Shown here: positions 1 through 7,017 of the stretch, in pieces
Position numbering within the stretch: the stretch's first letter is position 1
Layout of the letters: the number at the start of each line of letters is the position of its first letter
Assembly (NCBI GenBank): GCA_026770615.1
Contig: MU632162.1
Location: 6,636-18,892 of the forward strand
Direction of reading: 5' to 3'
Source: Pavlovales sp. CCMP2436
Taxonomy: Eukaryota; Haptophyta; Pavlovophyceae; Pavlovales
DNA: 12,257 nt
Notes under the pieces: generated by a model
The model's database searches: none
Told to the model about the DNA's origin: nothing
What the model saw: only the letters and a program-made list of their open reading frames with translations
Position numbers and translations under genes: made by a program

Positions 1-11
1 TGTGTGGGGGT

Positions 12-989
12 CTACCCTACCCCTTCGTGGGGGCGGGCCTCAGGCTCATTAGGGTGGTGTGTGGGGTCGGGGCCTTGTTGTTCCCTTTTCCTGCGTTTCT
101 GGTGCACATACCCGAGCTGTTGGGTTGTGTGGCTCTGTGTGGCTGCGGTGAGCCCCGTGGCTGTGTTCCATACGTGGTGGTGTTGTGGCTGGTCCGGCTC
201 AGTATGCGGTGTGGGGGTCTGGCTGGCTTCCCATTGGCGTTTAGATGAGCGTAATATGCGCGGGTGCGGCGCTGGCATGGCCTTGTGTGACACGCTGGGG
301 GGGTCCAGTGCTGGTGTCGCTGGAGGGGTGGATTGGATTGGCGTCTGTGGTTCGATTCTGGGCCGTTTGTCGTTGGCTTGGTGTACTGTGTTGGTCGGCC
401 CGGCTTCCGGGGCCCTTTTGGATGCTGAGCGCAGCGTGCGCGGGTTTGTAGCAGGTTTGTCCGGGCTTCTCGGGCGGGCACGAGGTGGGGCTGGTAAGAT
501 GGCCTCGTATTGTATGGTGGGAATTGCTGTTGCTGGCGGCACCGGAGGGTTGGCTGGGGGGAGCCTCTGCTGCGTGGCAGGCTTGGCCTGGCTCAGTGCG
601 CGCATGCCTGGCAGTCTTGGTGTGGCCTCGTGTTGTTGCATAGCGGGTGCGGCCCGCGCTGGTTGCGATGGGGGAGTGCTTGGTATCTGATTCTGTGGAG
701 TGGCCGAAGAGTGTTTTTCAAAGGTAGAAAATGTTAACCTGAATATTGCAATTTCAGGCAAAGCAATTTCAGGCAAAAATTGTGAATGGCGATGCACTTC
801 GCCGATGCAGGGTGGCGCTAGGCCTGGGTTCCAGCGGCAAAAAGCCCTTTCCTCCGGAAGCTGAACACGCACTTGGCCGATGCAGGGGCTGACGCTCAAC
901 GACTGCCAGCCCCAGCGGTGCACGCCCATGCTACTCATGTTGACCAATTTCCTGCGCGTGCCCAGAGGTACGTACTTGCCAAGGCACAC
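12..989 (-). CDS. Possible low-complexity Pro/Thr/Gln-rich basic protein
   Basis: An ORF of 325 codons runs on the minus strand to a TAG at 12-14. Codons up to about residue 90 read through short repeats and look less protein-like. The rest is rich in P, T, Q, A, H and R, with no hydrophobic segment. It carries a repeated basic motif, once as PRTLRSASKR and again about 50 residues later as PRILRSSKR, and a KRPRIEP stretch that could act as a nuclear localisation signal. I recognise no domain. The minus strand here is very A/C-rich, so stop codons, which all need T, are rare, and long ORFs appear in the other frames and on the other strand too. An open frame is therefore weak evidence. The repeated motif is the main argument for coding. 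Mobile-element ORF1/gag-like proteins can look like this, but that is a guess. Confidence 0.3.
   Translation of the reverse strand: MCLGKYVPLGTRRKLVNMSSMGVHRWGWQSLSVSPCIGQVRVQLPEERAFCRWNPGLAPPCIGEVHRHSQFLPEIALPEIAIFRLTFSTFEKHSSATPQNQIPSTPPSQPARAAPAMQQHEATPRLPGMRALSQAKPATQQRLPPANPPVPPATAIPTIQYEAILPAPPRARPRSPDKPATNPRTLRSASKRAPEAGPTNTVHQANDKRPRIEPQTPIQSTPPATPALDPPSVSHKAMPAPHPRILRSSKRQWEASQTPTPHTEPDQPQHHHVWNTATGLTAATQSHTTQQLGYVHQKRRKREQQGPDPTHHPNEPEARPHEGVG
745..892. repeat. Short duplicated motifs between the minus-strand ORF and the TLC gene
   Basis: Two local duplications are visible. GCAATTTCAGGCAAA occurs twice in tandem at about 747-777. GCACTT-S-GCCGATGCAGGG occurs at about 794-812 and again about 75 bp later at 868-887. 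They resemble remnants of a small tandem or subterminal repeat of a mobile element. No gene is supported in this stretch apart from the weak minus-strand ORF that reads through it. Confidence 0.4.
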
Positions 990-1000
990 CCGCCACGTGT

Positions 1001-1742
1001 TTGTCTCTGCTTGGCGTTACGCTCTTTGCCTCTGCCTCCGCACTCGCCTGCGTGCCGAGCGTCGCGCGCACGCTCGCCGTGCGCGCGAGTGAGGCAGAGT
1101 CGAGAGAGCGGCGTCGATGCGAGGTTGCACGGGCCACTCACGATCTCGTGGATCTAACGCTGTTCGGGCCCATCTGCATCGGCATCATGGGCAGCTGGAC
1201 CTATCTTTGCTCAGCGTGGGCGCTCAGCGTGGCTATGCTCGCTTGGGCAATCTTTGACATCGGTTACATCATAGCTATGCCGCACTCCATCCCGCCTGGA
1301 CGGCTGGCGATCGACCTCGCCCACCACTGCGTGATGATCGCATTTCTCCTTGTGCCGCTCCATCACACTGAACTCGCACACTTCACAGCAATCGCAGGTG
1401 GATTGCCGACCTCCGCGCTCGCGCTCCTGTGCTCGCGTTCCCAACACCCCAGCTCACGCGGCAAACCCTGCCGATGCTGGATGTCACATGTGCGCAGGCA
1501 GTGTCGAGCTGGACACATTCCTGCTCCGCCTCTGCATGATGCTTGAGCGCAGAGCCGCCGTTCCAACGAGCGCAATCTCCTTGCTGCGCACAGCGCATCA
1601 CGCCTGCTTTGTGCTGATCCGACTCGTTGGCATCTTCATCTTCTTCATTGCAGTGTGTACCCGGTCGAAGGTGCGCGCGGCGAATGCCTCCCCCCCTACA
1701 CCACCACCCACCCACTCCCCCCCCACTCGCTCCCAGCACTGA
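1001..1742 (+). CDS. TLC-domain (TRAM/LAG1/CLN8) multi-pass membrane protein, 5' end unresolved
   Basis: TLC-domain proteins are endomembrane or plasma-membrane proteins linked to lipid synthesis, sensing or transport. Exon A runs to 1397 and encodes hydrophobic segments (LLGVTLFASASALA, LTLFGPICIGIMG, ALSVAMLAWAIFDIGYIIAM) followed by the typical paired histidines (LAHHC) and another segment. A 100-bp intron (GTGGAT at 1398 to GCGCAG at 1497) joins in phase 1 to exon B (1498-1670). Exon B gives the ELDTFLLRLC segment, matching the TLC pattern E-L-S-x-P-F near a helix, then FVLIRLVGIFIFF, matching the terminal helix with its conserved Arg. A 66-bp putative intron (1671-1736) ends in a C tract and CAG, and TGA follows at 1740-1742. 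The same stop is reached without splicing. No in-frame ATG precedes the domain: the frame is open from 944 and has TTG at 1001, so the true start is probably in an upstream exon I could not fix. The nearest relatives appear to be TMEM56/TLCD4-like rather than ceramide synthases, judged from overall pattern only. It is convergent with APH-1. Confidence 0.72.
1398..1497 (+). other. Spliceosomal intron in the TLC gene
   Basis: GTGGAT donor and ATGTGCGCAG acceptor. Removing it fuses the two halves of the TLC domain in one frame (phase 1), giving the expected HFTAIAGSVELDTF junction. That agreement with family structure is the main evidence. Confidence 0.7.
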
Positions 1743-1808
1743 CAATGTCATCGTCGTCTCGAAGCTAGGCAACAGCAATCTGATGCCCCCGCACGCGCTG
1801 AGGCAGTC

Positions 1809-2000
1809 CGAAAATTTATTTGTAACTGTAATTAAGAATTAGAATTAGAATTTAAATTTAGAATTTAGAATCCAGAATTTAGAATTCCAATTCTAATTCT
1901 AGTTCTAGTTCAAATTCAAATTCCAATTCTAATTCTATTCTGAGTCTAATTCTAATTCTAAATAAATTAATAAAGAAATAAAGAAAGAAAGAAAGAAATA
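1809..2000. repeat. AT-rich simple repeat (AATTCTA / AATTTAGA variants, then AAAG)
   Basis: The block is built from 6-7 bp variants of AATTCT, AGTTCT and AAATTC, followed by a GAAA microsatellite near 1978-1997. Read on the minus strand it gives only E/L/F/R low-complexity peptide. It lies just 3' of the TLC gene stop. The rest of 1743-2275 has no gene I can support; a good donor-like GTAAGTAC on the minus strand near 2075-2082 is isolated. Confidence 0.75.
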
Positions 2001-2275
2001 ATAAAAACGAAATTACACGCAGCTTCCTGGCGCAGAGTCGGCTGTCGTCATCGTGTGCCAGACGATGCTGTGTACTTACAACTTTTGCTTCTGGTGCAAG
2101 CGCTCGAGGTTTCGGCGTCGACTCGCAGCTTAGGCACGCCGTATGTCTCCTATATATTCGAATTAAAATAAATAGCATGTAATACATTTCATTATTGGCG
2201 ACAATGTGGCAAGGACATCGGCGTGTTAGGCAATGCAACAATGTGATTGTTTCAGTAGTGGTCATGCAGCTCAGG

Positions 2276-2373
2276 GCCAGGCGCAGCTGAAGACCTGCTG
2301 GAACGGCGAATTCACTTGCGAAAGTCACGTCGTTATGAAACGACGACGATGAGAGGACTCGAGCGGAATAAAT
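2276..2373. repeat. Dispersed repeat, copy 1 (inverted copy near 12.0-12.1 kb)
   Basis: The stretch ending in GAGCGGAATAAATT matches the reverse complement of 12021-12118 at roughly 80% by eye, including ACCTGCTGG, GGCGAATTCACTTGCG and the CGTCGTTATGAA core. Both copies are followed at some distance by a CGTCGGCTA block. The pattern is that of a dispersed mobile-element fragment rather than a gene. Confidence 0.6.
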
Positions 2374-2412
2374 TCTTTTGTTAAATGTTTTATATCTAAG
2401 GCTCGAGGTGTT

Positions 2413-2533
2413 GCGCGTCTATACGTCGGCTAGACGACCCCTGAGCCAATGAAACTGAAAGAGGACAATCCAATTAAAAGCCAAACCGCAAACGCTGCGC
2501 TTAGCAGCACGCTGTAGCCGACGCACCGCGCGT
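2413..2533. repeat. Small foldback with CGTCGGCTA ends
   Basis: GCGCGTCTATACGTCGGCTA near 2413 and TAGCCGACGCACCGCGCG near 2513 are imperfect inverted repeats about 75 bp apart. The right end (CACGCTGTAGCCGACG) recurs at about 11926-11941. It looks like a miniature inverted-repeat element or the tip of the larger dispersed repeat. Confidence 0.5.
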
Positions 2534-2550
2534 CGGATTTAAGCTTATGC

Positions 2551-2690
2551 ATGGACTAATAGACCGCGACCATAGCCTCGACCGCGACCGCACACGACGA
2601 CCACAGTCCGCTACCGCTCTCGGCCGCGACCGCAGCCTAGACCACGGCCGCTCGCGACCGCGACAGACCACAGGCCGCGACCGCTACCTC
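2551..2690 (+). repeat. CGACCGC-type minisatellite
   Basis: Degenerate repeats of CGACCGC/GACCGCGAC fill this block. They give an Arg-Asp-rich peptide (repeated RDRSLD-like units) inside a 98-codon ORF that starts at 2547 and ends at 2843. I recognise no domain and the repeat explains the open frame, so I annotate the repeat rather than a gene. Confidence 0.55.
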
Positions 2691-2841
2691 GTGAAATTTC
2701 ATGCACATGCACTTACCACAGTTCCAGACTGGCACGACGCCGCGACAGATGGTGGCAATAACCAACATTGCACCCAAGCCACATCATCGTCGCGGGGCGG
2801 CCGGTGTGTCAGAGACAGGCTTGCCAGAGCTGTTAATAATT

Positions 2842-2973
2842 GATAATTTAGCTTGGGTCCGTGCCGGTTTGCTGGTCCGGACTGTTAGTTCATATCTTTT
2901 CGATTGTTCTCCCGGGCTGGCTAGCCCGGTCCTGTAGCTAGTTGTCAGGCCCACCAAATCCTACTTTGCCAAA
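2842..2973. repeat. Left arm of a long inverted repeat enclosing the last APH-1 exon
   Basis: This arm pairs with 3379-3543. Shared blocks include GGGTCCGTGCCGGTTTGCT, TTCTCCCGGGCTGGCTAGCC and CCCACCAAATC next to CTTTGCCAAA. Each arm contains its own hairpin (CCGGGCT with AGCCCGG around a 4-nt loop). The arm covers the APH-1 stop codon and the final L-A-K codons. Confidence 0.8.
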
Positions 2974-4965
2974 GAGCTGTCGCCTAAGCGGCTGAGCTCG
3001 CGCATTGCTGTACGGGCTGCCAGCGCGCCAAAGCCGAAAACGAGCGAGTACAAGAGGGCGAGGCTCACGCCGCCGCACTGCATGCTCGGAGGCGCGCCGT
3101 CCGCGTGCAAGAACGTGATGGACGATGCTGCTGCGTGAGAGGCTGGAGAGCGCGAGGGGGAAGGTGGGGGTGGGGGGGGTGGGGTGGGGGAGGGCACGTT
3201 AGACAGCATGCCGTGCAACCGTTAGACGCCAGGCCAAAGGAAAGGATTTCTGATTAGGACGTCTATCCCCGAAGACGGTCTCCCTGACGTGAATCCAGGA
3301 CCACTCCCCGAGCACACAGATATCCCCCCCCCTGAGCCTGGTTACTCAAACGGTGCAAGCGTTAGGCCATGTAGCTGTTTTGGCAAAGCAAGATTTGGTG
3401 GGCGTGGTAACGAAGGTACAAGCCGGGCGCGCCGCCACAGGGCCAGCCACAGGACCCGGGCTAGCCAGCCCGGGAGAACGATCGATACGAGATACTAAGT
3501 AACAGCCCGGAAGCAAACCGGCACGGACCCGACTTAAAGCATCAGCTTGAAGACACCAGGCTGTGAGCCACAGTCGTGCCCGCCTCGATGCGCGCGGCGG
3601 AAGAAACGCAGAACGCGTGCGCGGTGGCCAGAAGAGTAATAATATCCAGACATTACAGTGATCCCTGATATTGAGTGAGGTGAGGGCTTAACCGTAGAGC
3701 TCAAGCGAGTGAGTGATCCCTAGGCGGTGGCCACATATCTGAGTGAGTGATCCCTGACTAGGGATCACTGTAATGTCTGGTAATAACCGAATTAGTACGA
3801 TGGAGCTTGTTTAGTTAGTAAGAAGGGTAGGAATGAGTTGCTTACTGAAGATGAGCGAGATGGAGCGCTTGCTGCCAGAAGGGTAGGCGTGCGTGAAGCC
3901 GTACACAGTCCACAGCACCTGCAGCGTGACGAATGCGAGCGACGTGAGCGCGGCTAGTCCGTGGCGCGACATGGCGCAGTGGTCGAGGTACACCGAGCCA
4001 ACCTAAAAAAAAAAACGTGAAAAAAAAAAAAAAAAAAAAAATGAATGAATGAATGAGTAACAAACTAAATGACAGTGGCCCGCCTCCAAATTTTCCACAA
4101 GGGCAGTAGCATTTATTAACGTCGATCCCACCTGCATCGCTTTTTGGCAGGTTAGATTCATATTAGATTATTAATCTATAATATATTACCCTCGAGGCTG
4201 CTCGCTGGCAGGTGTGTAAAAATAACTATAAAAATATCCGGCCCCGTAAAGGTTTCCCAGTCTCTCAGTGGTGCAGCAACAACCTGCATCGCGTCACCGT
4301 ACAGCCTCCCCGTCATGAGGAGGCCGTGCGTTGCCGCGATGCCTGTGCCGATCGCGGTAGCCCACGCAAACTGCTCCGCAAATAGCGCGAGCGGAGGCGA
4401 CCCGTCCGCGACACGGTGGCTGGCGACGCCCGACAGGCTCGCGACCTTGTCCTGTACCTGGTCGTGGCACCAGTACATGCCCCACCGGCCGAGCTCCATG
4501 ATTACCGTGGAGCAGAGCATCAGCGCCTTAGAGGTTGGGGGGGGGGGAGAGTGATCCGAAGGGAGGGTCGAGATTAGGCTAGGAGAATTCCTGCATCATG
4601 AGTGAGACACCGCCCGAGAGACAGAATACCTCTTCGCACCCCTGCCCGTGTGTGTAAATATCTAGAAATACATCCGTCCCCTGACAGGTCTCCACCGGAC
4701 TCAAGCGTTGAGACAACACTCGGATCAAGGGACCTTAACAGAGCACACGGATACCGTCCCCACCGCTTCTTACCACGACCGAGCCGCGCAACGGCGAGAG
4801 GAGCGTCCAGACCAGGCCGCACAGCATAAACGCGACCACGAAGCCAAACGCGCCCGACAGCGCGAGGATGACAAGGTACGGGTGCGGGTACACGACGAGT
4901 GCACCGAGCACGAGCGCGGGGCTCAGCGCACACGCGAACACACCGACTGCGTTGACCAGCGGCAT
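2961..4965 (-). CDS. APH1: APH-1, gamma-secretase subunit (4 exons, 257 aa, complete)
   Basis: APH-1 is the seven-pass scaffold subunit of gamma-secretase, the intramembrane protease with presenilin, nicastrin and PEN-2, acting in ER to endosome/plasma membranes. Exons are 4965-4774, 4526-4284, 4002-3846 and 3142-2961, with intron phases 0, 0 and 1 and all GT-AG. Exon 1 encodes TM1 and TM2, beginning MPLVNAVGVFACALSPALVL, like the family N-terminus F-x-G-x-x-x-x-A-F-x-P-A. Exon 2 gives TM3 (M-E-L-G-R-W), the K-V-A-S-L-S loop and TM4. Exon 3 gives TM5 and the start of TM6. Exon 4 gives the rest of TM6 and TM7, then TAG. Length fits the usual 245-310 aa. The TM6 histidine is present (H200 in T-S-H). 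At the place of the TM5 histidine there is W176, with H183 nearby. The TM4 glycine motif is reduced to A122-x3-G126-x3-T130. The ATG at 4965 sits exactly at the family start. Starting exon 4 at 3142 rather than 3127 keeps the conserved TSH. No upstream promoter motif was recognised. Confidence 0.87.
3158..3196 (+). repeat. G-run tract (C-rich polypyrimidine of APH-1 intron 3)
   Basis: Several runs of four to eight Gs on + could form a G-quadruplex or i-motif. On the gene strand it is the C-rich tract just upstream of the AG at 3144-3143, so its simplest role is the 3' splice-site pyrimidine tract. Confidence 0.65.
3379..3543. repeat. Right arm of the long inverted repeat, inside APH-1 intron 3
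   Basis: Reverse complement of the left arm at 2842-2973, with about 33 extra bases (around 3411-3443). It includes TTTGGCAAAG, matching the C-terminal codons and stop region of APH-1 read in reverse. The two arms are separated by about 405 bp that contain the coding part of exon 4 up to its last four codons. Confidence 0.8.
3646..3780. mobile_element. MITE-like element in APH-1 intron 3
   Basis: The ends are perfect 21-bp inverted repeats: CCAGACATTACAGTGATCCC plus T at 3646-3666, and its complement at 3760-3780. Inside each end is TA-CAGTGATCCCT, a form like Tc1/mariner termini with TA duplication. GAGTGAGTGATCCCT occurs twice internally. Flanks are TAATAAT(AT) on the left and TAATAAC on the right, a possible target duplication. 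At 135 bp there is no coding capacity, so it would be non-autonomous. Confidence 0.7.
4003..4058. repeat. Poly-A/T tract and TGAA microsatellite
   Basis: Runs of about 11 and 22 A on + are followed by (TGAA)n. On the gene strand they form the poly-T tract leading into the TTTAG acceptor of APH-1 exon 3. Confidence 0.8.
4130..4292. mobile_element. 141-bp insert flanked by 11-bp direct repeats at an APH-1 splice junction
   Basis: ACCTGCATCGC occurs at 4130-4140 and again at 4282-4292, where it spans the exon 2/intron 2 boundary (gene strand GCGATGCAG|GT). The 141 bp between them begins at the GTTGTT donor side and, on the gene strand, contains a branch-like CTAAC before the second ATGCAG. The structure is that of an insertion with target duplication. 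It could be a remnant of an intron-generating (introner-like) insertion, which is inference. Confidence 0.5.
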
Positions 4966-5119
4966 GACTGCCTCACGCCCGGTCGGTCACGCGGCCGTGG
5001 AGTCGGGGCGTGGCGGCGTGTCACGGATGGGCAAAGGTGCTACGGATGGGCGCTCAAGCAGGGAGTGCGTCCTTCAGCGGCAGGTCGGCGCGTCTTGAGC
5101 CGCCTGATCGATGGGGCGT

Positions 5120-5290
5120 GTAATATATACGGTAGCCCGTGCACGAGGGGGGGGGGGCTTTTCCACAGGCTTCACTGGGAAAATGTGTCCCAGGTGGGGC
5201 TTACTAGGGGTATCACCGTCGGCCGAGGAGCCCCAGGTAGGGGTATCACCGTCACCAGGTATGGGTATCACCGTTGGCCGACGAGCCCGG
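5120..5290. repeat. GGTATCACCGTC repeat block, left inverted copy
   Basis: ACGGTAGCCCGTGCACG, a G run, then AGGTGGGGCTTACTAGGGG and TATCACCGTCGG match 7018-7134 in inverted orientation. Three GGTATCACCGT cores lie at 5209, 5242 and 5264, each preceded by a GCCCCAGGT-like sequence or a short variant of it. From 4966 to 5119 I see only 5' flank of APH-1 with no recognisable motif. Confidence 0.65.
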
Positions 5291-5398
5291 GGGGGTACTG
5301 GATTTAGTAATTATTTATTACCATTGAATAGTTACTTGAATATTTACTATTTACTGATTCGCCATAAAATTTGAGCACACTTCGTTGGCTCCCGTTCA

Positions 5399-5654
5399 AT
5401 ATGCTATGCGGTAGTGGGGGGTAGGGCCTTACTCGGGTATCACCGACTTTTTGTCTGCCCTGGGTGCGCCTCGCCTGGGGTATCACCGTCGGGGCTCAAG
5501 CCCCAGGTGCGACTATCGCGCCTGGGGTGTTAGTACGAAGCTAGTAAGTTAGTGTGCTTTTCTTAAATGCATATCTACGGCATTCCTAATACGCGCGTCA
5601 TGGTGTAACCCTCCGCCCCCCTTGTCCTTATTCGGTAGGATGGGTACGTTCAAC
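5399..5654 (+). repeat. Direct repeat 1 (copy at 7160-7401)
   Basis: About 255 bp aligned by eye with 7160-7401: TGCTATGCGGTAG, TATCACCGACTTTT, GTCTGCCC, GGTATCACCGTCGGGGCTCA, GGTGTTAGTA, and finally GGGTACGTTCAAC. No ORF is supported inside it. It might be the terminal repeat of a non-coding element. Confidence 0.6.
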
Positions 5655-5672
5655 GGTCGTAGGACACAGTGA

Positions 5673-5855
5673 TACAGCGTGTCGCGTTTAAAATTCGCCC
5701 GGGCAAATGTTGAGCTTGAGGCTGACTGAGCTTCTTAGCAAATTACATACAAACAATGCTTAAGTTTAGTTGAATTACATACAAACAGTGCCAAAAAACG
5801 AGGCTCAGCTTCTTAACATAACACTGCGGCTTCTTATTGCCCGCGACACGCTGTA
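5673..5855. mobile_element. TA-flanked miniature inverted-repeat element
   Basis: CAGCGTGTCGCG at 5675-5686 and its perfect complement at 5842-5853 are each flanked by TA (5673-5674 and 5854-5855), as expected for Tc1/mariner-pogo superfamily insertions. The 179-bp body has an internal duplication of AATTACATACAAACA-R-TGC and of a GAGCTTCTTA-like motif. It has no coding capacity. Confidence 0.65.
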
Positions 5856-5909
5856 GGCCCTTACTTGGGGACGGTGAAACCCAATACATGGGGCTCGTTG
5901 GCCGGTCGG

Positions 5910-6406
5910 CAGTCATAGACGGGCATTAAGAAAGCTACTGCGAATCCGAGTGAGGATTAGTTTCTTAAGGGTTCTAAGGCCCCCAGTGGCAGTGAGGTTC
6001 AGTTTCTTCATAGCTGATCTGGCTCTAGTTGACCGGCCGTGAAGCTCAGTTTCTTAAGTCCCCTTGTCTATCATTTCTTAATTGCTCAAGGTGTTATTTT
6101 CCGCCTTCAGATAAGGCCAGGGGTTACCATGAAGGACCAGAGACAGGGTCAGTGCAATTGCTAGGTCATGGGCAAGAGGGGAAAAGATTGGACGATGGTT
6201 TAGGGATTAAGTACTCTACCCGGCAAGACTGCCGGCCCCTATAAATTCCGTCTTTAAAATATAAGAAAACCGCATAACATTGAGTCTATTTTTTTCTTCG
6301 TTCTTAAGGCACCTCGCTATTTGAGGTCCAATTTCTTCACTTTCACCCAACAACATTGAGGCCCAGTTTCTTAATGCCCAGCTTTCTTAATGCCCGTCTA
6401 TGACTG
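5910..6406. mobile_element. Element with 27-bp perfect terminal inverted repeats and TTTCTTAA internal repeats
   Basis: The left end (CAGTCATAGACGGGCATTAA then GAAAGCT, 5910-5936) is perfectly complementary to 6380-6406. CAGTTTCTTAA-like motifs recur through the body at irregular spacing. A 6-bp-stem hairpin (CCGGCA/TGCCGG) lies at 6220-6235. The right flank is TA but the left flank is GG, so no target duplication is clear. No coding sequence of any length is supported. Confidence 0.65.
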
Positions 6407-6596
6407 TACGCCCAGCGGCCGCTGGGCGGGGGGCGCCACGCCGGGGGGATGTCGCGCCTAGGCATCGCTGAAGTCGGCTTGCGCGTCGGCGCGAGGACAA
6501 GCACCGCCGCGCCGAGCACACCGCTCCCGGTGGCGCGCAGCATGTGGAGCTTGGCGCTCGCGCTCGGCCGCGTGAACCGCGCCCTGGTCTCTGGGA
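6407..6596. other. GC-rich island of unknown nature
   Basis: This stretch is far richer in GC than the TTTCTTAA element before it and the TACG array after it. On the minus strand it reads as a 105-codon ORF (6660-6343) with a short hydrophobic segment (GSGVLGAAVLVLAP). The plus strand is also open. I recognise neither reading. It could be a captured fragment of a host gene inside the repeat domain. Confidence 0.3.
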
Positions 6597-6894
6597 TACG
6601 ATTTTTAAGCGTGGCGTGGGTACGATCCCCGATCACTACACACTGGGTACGTGAGAGCACCTGTGGGGTACGTTTTATCGCTAGATACGTTTGTGCGAGT
6701 TTGCGAATACGATTTTCCGATCTGCGCGTGTGGGAACGATTTTCGGTTGAGATACGGATTTGAAGCCTTTTTGGATACGTTATTCCGAATGGCGCGTGTA
6801 GATACGATTTTCGGTTGGGATACGATTTTGAAGCCTATTTGGATACGAACTGACTAAGATCGGGCTAGATACGTCGGCGCACCCACAGGATACG
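6597..6894 (+). repeat. Quasi-periodic TACG array with a 68-bp higher-order unit
   Basis: Fourteen cores of the form RGATACG, GGTACG or a one-base variant begin near 6597, 6621, 6648, 6669, 6686, 6708, 6735, 6753, 6776, 6803, 6821, 6844, 6870 and 6891. Spacing is 17-27 bp. In the middle the spacing repeats as 27-18-23, which reflects a 68-bp duplicated unit (about 6708-6775 and 6776-6843). Cores are often followed by ATTTTCGGTTG or ATTTTGAAGCC. No ORF explains it. Confidence 0.7.
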
Positions 6895-6923
6895 TCAGAG
6901 CATTTCTTCGATGTTCCCCAAGA

Positions 6924-6961
6924 GTGAACAACACCTGTTGAACCATACTGAGCCGCTATAT
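6924..6961. repeat. LTR-end fragment, inverted copy of 9951-9988
   Basis: GTGAACAACACCTGTTGAA followed by YCATRCTGAGCCGCTATAT matches 9951-9988 in reverse complement with two mismatches in 38. It contains the palindrome CAACA-CC-TGTTG. Confidence 0.75.
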
Positions 6962-7017
6962 AAATATTTACCCCTACTTAGGGACGGTGATAGTGATACC
7001 CTGCATGGGGCTTCTAA

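Noticed and set aside
4..690. 228-codon plus-strand ORF
   Set aside because: Its open frame follows from the scarcity of A on the G/T-rich strand, and the Cys/Trp/Gly-rich product has no family features.
1879..2328. 149-codon minus-strand ORF
   Set aside because: Its C-terminal third is translation of the AATTCT simple repeat and its start lies in the dispersed repeat. No domain is visible.
2547..2843. 98-codon Arg-Asp-rich ORF as a gene
   Set aside because: A CGACCGC minisatellite accounts for it, and the rest has no recognisable domain or splice signals.
3846..4283. Impression that the APH-1 exon for TM5 or TM6 was missing
   Set aside because: Realigning exon 3 to TM5 and starting exon 4 at 3142 recovers all seven segments, including the TSH histidine of TM6.
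6597..6894. TACG array as a CRISPR
   Set aside because: The repeated core is 6-7 bp at 17-27 bp spacing with no constant repeat of 23 bp or more, and the genome is eukaryotic.
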